Shown here: positions 61,450 to 64,000 of the stretch, one piece after another | How positions within the stretch are numbered: the stretch's first letter is position 1 | Layout: the number at the start of each line of letters is the position of its first letter | From: Pseudarthrobacter defluvii | GTDB taxonomy: Bacteria; Actinomycetota; Actinomycetes; Actinomycetales; Micrococcaceae | Assembly: GCF_030816725.1 (NCBI RefSeq) | Contig: NZ_JAUSYG010000001.1 | Location: 930,001-994,000 of the forward strand | Length of the DNA stretch: 64,000 nucleotides | Direction: 5' to 3' | Made by a program: the position numbers and the translations under genes | Notes under the pieces: model-generated | Database searches by the model: none | The model's input: the letters and a program-made list of their open reading frames with translations, nothing else | Told to the model about the DNA's origin: nothing

Positions 61450-61854
61450 CACCGGTCCCCTCACGAGGCTGTACGGTGGGCTGTGTGCGCAAGCTCACCG
61501 CCGTCGTCGGCCGTTTAATTACCCAACGGCACCTTCGTGCCCTACACTTGAAACATCCCCCACTCCGGAAATCCCTTATTCCTGCCCAATTTTTGAGGCA
61601 GGACTGGCAAGTGTTGGGGCCCGCGCAAGCGATGCGGGCATTTTCATAGGGAGAGCCGGCTAAAGAAAACGCTGTACAGACTGCTGGGATAGCAGCCAAG
61701 AGATGCAGCGCGAAGTCCTGCCATGGGATTGCGAAAGCGCCGGACTTCTGTGACCGGCCGGTCAACGTTTGCCCGGCACCATCGGCACGTGTACTGCGGC
61801 TCCGCTCACCTGGGTAGTGCCGCCTGGCCCCCTATGGATGAGGAACAACTCTCT
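61450..61854 (+). promoter_or_regulatory. 405-base structured leader of the DEAD-box helicase gene
   Basis: No long gene is present. TACACT (61543-61548) may be the -10. TCCTGCC (61580-61586) pairs with GGCAGGA (61597-61603), and GCCCGC (61619-61624) pairs with GCGGGC (61634-61639) followed by ATTTTCAT, which looks like an attenuator. A 16-codon frame (61703-61753) follows. Long structured leaders are common on cold-induced RNA helicase genes. Confidence 0.45.
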
Positions 61855-63930
61855 ATGCCCGAAAACCAGAACGAAACCACCGCATCGGCAACTGCTGAAA
61901 CCGCCGCCGTCGAATTTACCGAGGCCGCTGCACCCGCAACCGAGCCCGCCACGGAAGTTGCCGAAGCTCCTGCCACGGAAGCCCCCTCCGCCAAGGTTGA
62001 GGAAGAGGAAGACGGCGTAAAGTTTGCCGATCTCGGCATCGACGGCCGCGTCCTGGCCGCCCTGCAGGATGTCGGGTACGAAAAGCCGTCCCCCATCCAG
62101 GCAGCCACCATCCCGCTGCTGCTCGAAGGCCGCGACGTTGTTGGCCTGGCACAGACCGGTACCGGCAAGACTGCAGCATTCGCAGTGCCGGCACTGTCCC
62201 GCCTGGCCGAACTCCACGACCTCAACGGCCCGTCCCGCAAGACCCAGGCCCTGGTCCTGGCCCCCACCCGCGAGCTGGCCCTCCAGGTGGCCGAGGCGTT
62301 CACCTCCTACGCCAAGCACATTGACGATTTCACCGTACTGCCCGTCTACGGCGGCTCGGCCTACGGTCCCCAGCTCGCCGGCCTGCGCCGCGGCGCCCAG
62401 GTGGTTGTGGGTACCCCCGGCCGCGTGATCGACCACATCTCGAAGGGTTCCCTGGACCTGTCCGAGCTGCAGTACCTGGTGCTGGACGAGGCTGACGAAA
62501 TGCTGCGCATGGGCTTCGCCGAGGATGTTGAGCAGATCTTCCAGCAGACCCCTTCGGAGCGCCAGGTGGCGCTGTTCTCGGCCACCATGCCGAGCCAGAT
62601 CCGCCGGATGTCCAAGCAGTACCTGAACGACCCCGCCGAGATCTCGGTGAAGTCCAAGACCACCACCGGCGCCAACACGCGCCAGCGGTACCTGCAGGTC
62701 ATGGGCCCGCACAAGCTGGACGCCATGACCCGCATCCTTGAGGTGGAAGAGTTCGACGGCGTCATCGCCTTCGTGCGCACCAAGATGGCCACCGAGGACC
62801 TGGCTGACAAGCTCAAGGCCCGTGGCTTCCAGGCCGCAGCCATCAACGGTGACATCCCGCAGCAGCAGCGCGAACGCACGGTGGATGCGCTGAAGGAAGG
62901 CCGGATCGACATCCTGGTGGCCACCGACGTCGCCGCCCGCGGCCTGGACGTTGAGCGCATCAGCCACGTGATCAACTACGACATCCCGCACGACACCGAG
63001 TCCTACGTGCACCGCATCGGCCGCACGGGCCGTGCAGGGCGTTCCGGCGACGCCATCCTGTTCATGACGCCGCGGGAGAAGTACCTGCTGCGTTCCATCG
63101 AGAAGGCCACCCGCCAGCCGGTGGAGCAGATGCACCTGCCCACGGCCGAGACCGTGAACACCCTGCGCCTGGGCAAATTCGCCGAGCGCATCACTGAGAC
63201 CCTTGAGTCCGAGGACGTCTCGATGTTCCGCGACCTCATCGCTTCCTACGAGGAAGAGCACAAGGTGCCGGCAGCAGAAATCGCTGCAGCACTGGCCGTC
63301 ATGGCCCAGGGTGGACAGCCGCTCCTGGTCAAGGAACTGCCCGCGGCTCCCGAGTACCAGAAGCGTGAGCGCTCCAAGGACGGCTTCGGCTCCCGTGGCC
63401 CGACCCGTACGCTCACCGAGGGCAACGCCACCTACCGGATCGCCGTCGGACGCCGCCAGCGCGTCATGCCGGGTTCCATCGTGGGTGCCATTGCCAACGA
63501 GGGCGGCATCTCCTCGGCCCAGATCGGCGGCATTGACATCCGCTCCGACCACTCCCTCGTGGAGCTGCCCGCGGACCTGAGCCCCGAGCAGCTGCGGGCG
63601 CTGTCCCGCACCCGGATCGGCGGCGAGCTGATCCACCTCGAGCTGGACAACGGCCGCAAGCCCTCGGGCGACCGCGGCGCCTACCAGGGCAACCGCGGCG
63701 GCAACTTCAAGGGCAACGGCGGGTTCAAGAAGGAATTCCGGAAGAACGACGGCGAGCGGTCCTCGGCTGATCGCGGCGGACGTTCCTACAGCGACCGCTC
63801 CGAGCGTTCCTTCAGCGACCGCGGCCAGTCCGGCGACTCCCGCTTCGGCGGCCACGGCGACGGCTCCCGCAAGCCCCGCAGCGGCGGCGAGAGCGGACAC
63901 CGCGACTTCAACCGCAAGGGCAAGTGGTAA
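61855..63930 (+). CDS. DEAD-box ATP-dependent RNA helicase (CsdA/DeaD-like)
   Basis: The 691-residue helicase unwinds RNA in ribosome assembly and mRNA turnover, often under cold stress. It has an acidic N-terminus, the Q motif (GYEKPSPIQ 74-82), AQTGTGKT 99-106, PTRELA, VLDEADEML, SATMP, TDVAARGLDV and HRIGRTGRAGR, then a DbpA/CsdA RNA-binding domain (about 555-625, RIAVGRRQRVMPGSIVGAI) and a Gly/Arg/Ser-rich tail. I favour ATG 61855 (AGGAA upstream); ATG 61834 is possible. Confidence 0.93.
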   Translation: MPENQNETTASATAETAAVEFTEAAAPATEPATEVAEAPATEAPSAKVEEEEDGVKFADLGIDGRVLAALQDVGYEKPSPIQAATIPLLLEGRDVVGLAQTGTGKTAAFAVPALSRLAELHDLNGPSRKTQALVLAPTRELALQVAEAFTSYAKHIDDFTVLPVYGGSAYGPQLAGLRRGAQVVVGTPGRVIDHISKGSLDLSELQYLVLDEADEMLRMGFAEDVEQIFQQTPSERQVALFSATMPSQIRRMSKQYLNDPAEISVKSKTTTGANTRQRYLQVMGPHKLDAMTRILEVEEFDGVIAFVRTKMATEDLADKLKARGFQAAAINGDIPQQQRERTVDALKEGRIDILVATDVAARGLDVERISHVINYDIPHDTESYVHRIGRTGRAGRSGDAILFMTPREKYLLRSIEKATRQPVEQMHLPTAETVNTLRLGKFAERITETLESEDVSMFRDLIASYEEEHKVPAAEIAAALAVMAQGGQPLLVKELPAAPEYQKRERSKDGFGSRGPTRTLTEGNATYRIAVGRRQRVMPGSIVGAIANEGGISSAQIGGIDIRSDHSLVELPADLSPEQLRALSRTRIGGELIHLELDNGRKPSGDRGAYQGNRGGNFKGNGGFKKEFRKNDGERSSADRGGRSYSDRSERSFSDRGQSGDSRFGGHGDGSRKPRSGGESGHRDFNRKGKW

Positions 63931-63962
63931 ACACTTCCGCACGTTGAGCAATTGACGACGGC

Positions 63963-63990
63963 GATGGGCCGGCTTTCGAGCCGGCCCATC
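63963..63990. terminator. Terminator after the helicase gene
   Basis: GATGGGCCGGC (63963-63973) pairs perfectly with 63980-63990 around TTTCGA, followed by GGTGTTT. Confidence 0.8.
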
Positions 63991-64000
63991 GGTGTTTAAC

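Noticed and set aside
61703..61753. 16-codon frame (MQREVLPW...) in the helicase leader as a leader peptide
   Set aside because: Too short to support as a gene without conservation data; noted only within the leader.
1..64000. CRISPR arrays, prophage, integrative elements or toxin-antitoxin pairs
   Set aside because: No regularly spaced repeats, phage structural genes, integrases or recognisable toxin-antitoxin genes were seen; the only mobile element is the IS481 copy.

Overview
The window is GC-rich, densely coded actinobacterial DNA. The gene content (FprA-type ferredoxin reductases, a PucR-controlled GABA module, CYTH-CHAD, RarD, topoisomerase IB, YajQ, a Fur-catalase pair, many leaderless genes with TANNNT -10 boxes) and the protein sequences point to the Micrococcaceae, most likely Arthrobacter or Pseudarthrobacter. 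I recognise 55 protein genes (one cut by the window edge, one frameshifted), one tRNA-Tyr, one complete IS481-family insertion sequence and a set of strong terminator hairpins. There is no rRNA, CRISPR array or prophage.

Layout. 1-5.9 kb: an FprA-like reductase, a small membrane/stress-type operon read leftward (including an apparent fusion of a catalase-like domain to an SRPBCC domain), and an IS481 element that landed exactly on the stop codon of the next gene. 5.9-12.5 kb: AI-2E-type permease, MFS transporter with GntR regulator, CYTH-CHAD protein. 11.1-15.7 kb: PucR regulator divergent from gamma-aminobutyraldehyde dehydrogenase and a 4-aminobutyrate transaminase gene with a one-base frameshift near its 3' end. 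16.1-23.3 kb: a five-gene envelope-polysaccharide cluster (small membrane protein, PgaC-like glycosyltransferase, two NodB deacetylases, GH10 lipoprotein), the best candidate for an undescribed system. 23.3-30.5 kb: RarD, topoisomerase IB, a second FprA, and a GAF/winged-helix regulator next to an aldehyde dehydrogenase-DUF779 pair. 30.7-37.3 kb: APC permease, Fur-catalase operon, MFS exporter, HtpX. 37.5-45.4 kb: YajQ, tRNA-Tyr, CBS-domain protein, LysM envelope protein, K+ channel, thioesterase, thioredoxin, acyl-CoA synthetase.

45.6-64 kb: aldose epimerase plus glucose dehydrogenase under a LacI-like operator, AlkA-like glycosylase, SLC13/ArsB-like permease, the transsulfuration pair CBS and cystathionine gamma-synthase/lyase, an HxlR-MFS pair, SDR, a leftward operon joining a YgiB-like protein, a YgiC-like glutathionylspermidine synthase homologue, an amino-acid permease and a glutaryl-CoA-dehydrogenase-like enzyme, a MOSC protein, and a DEAD-box helicase with a long structured leader.

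The cell suggested is an aerobic soil-type heterotroph that uses polyamine/GABA, amino acids, sugars and aldehydes, resists peroxide, and makes a deacetylated surface polysaccharide. All functional names rest on reading the sequences and on family knowledge; no database search was run.
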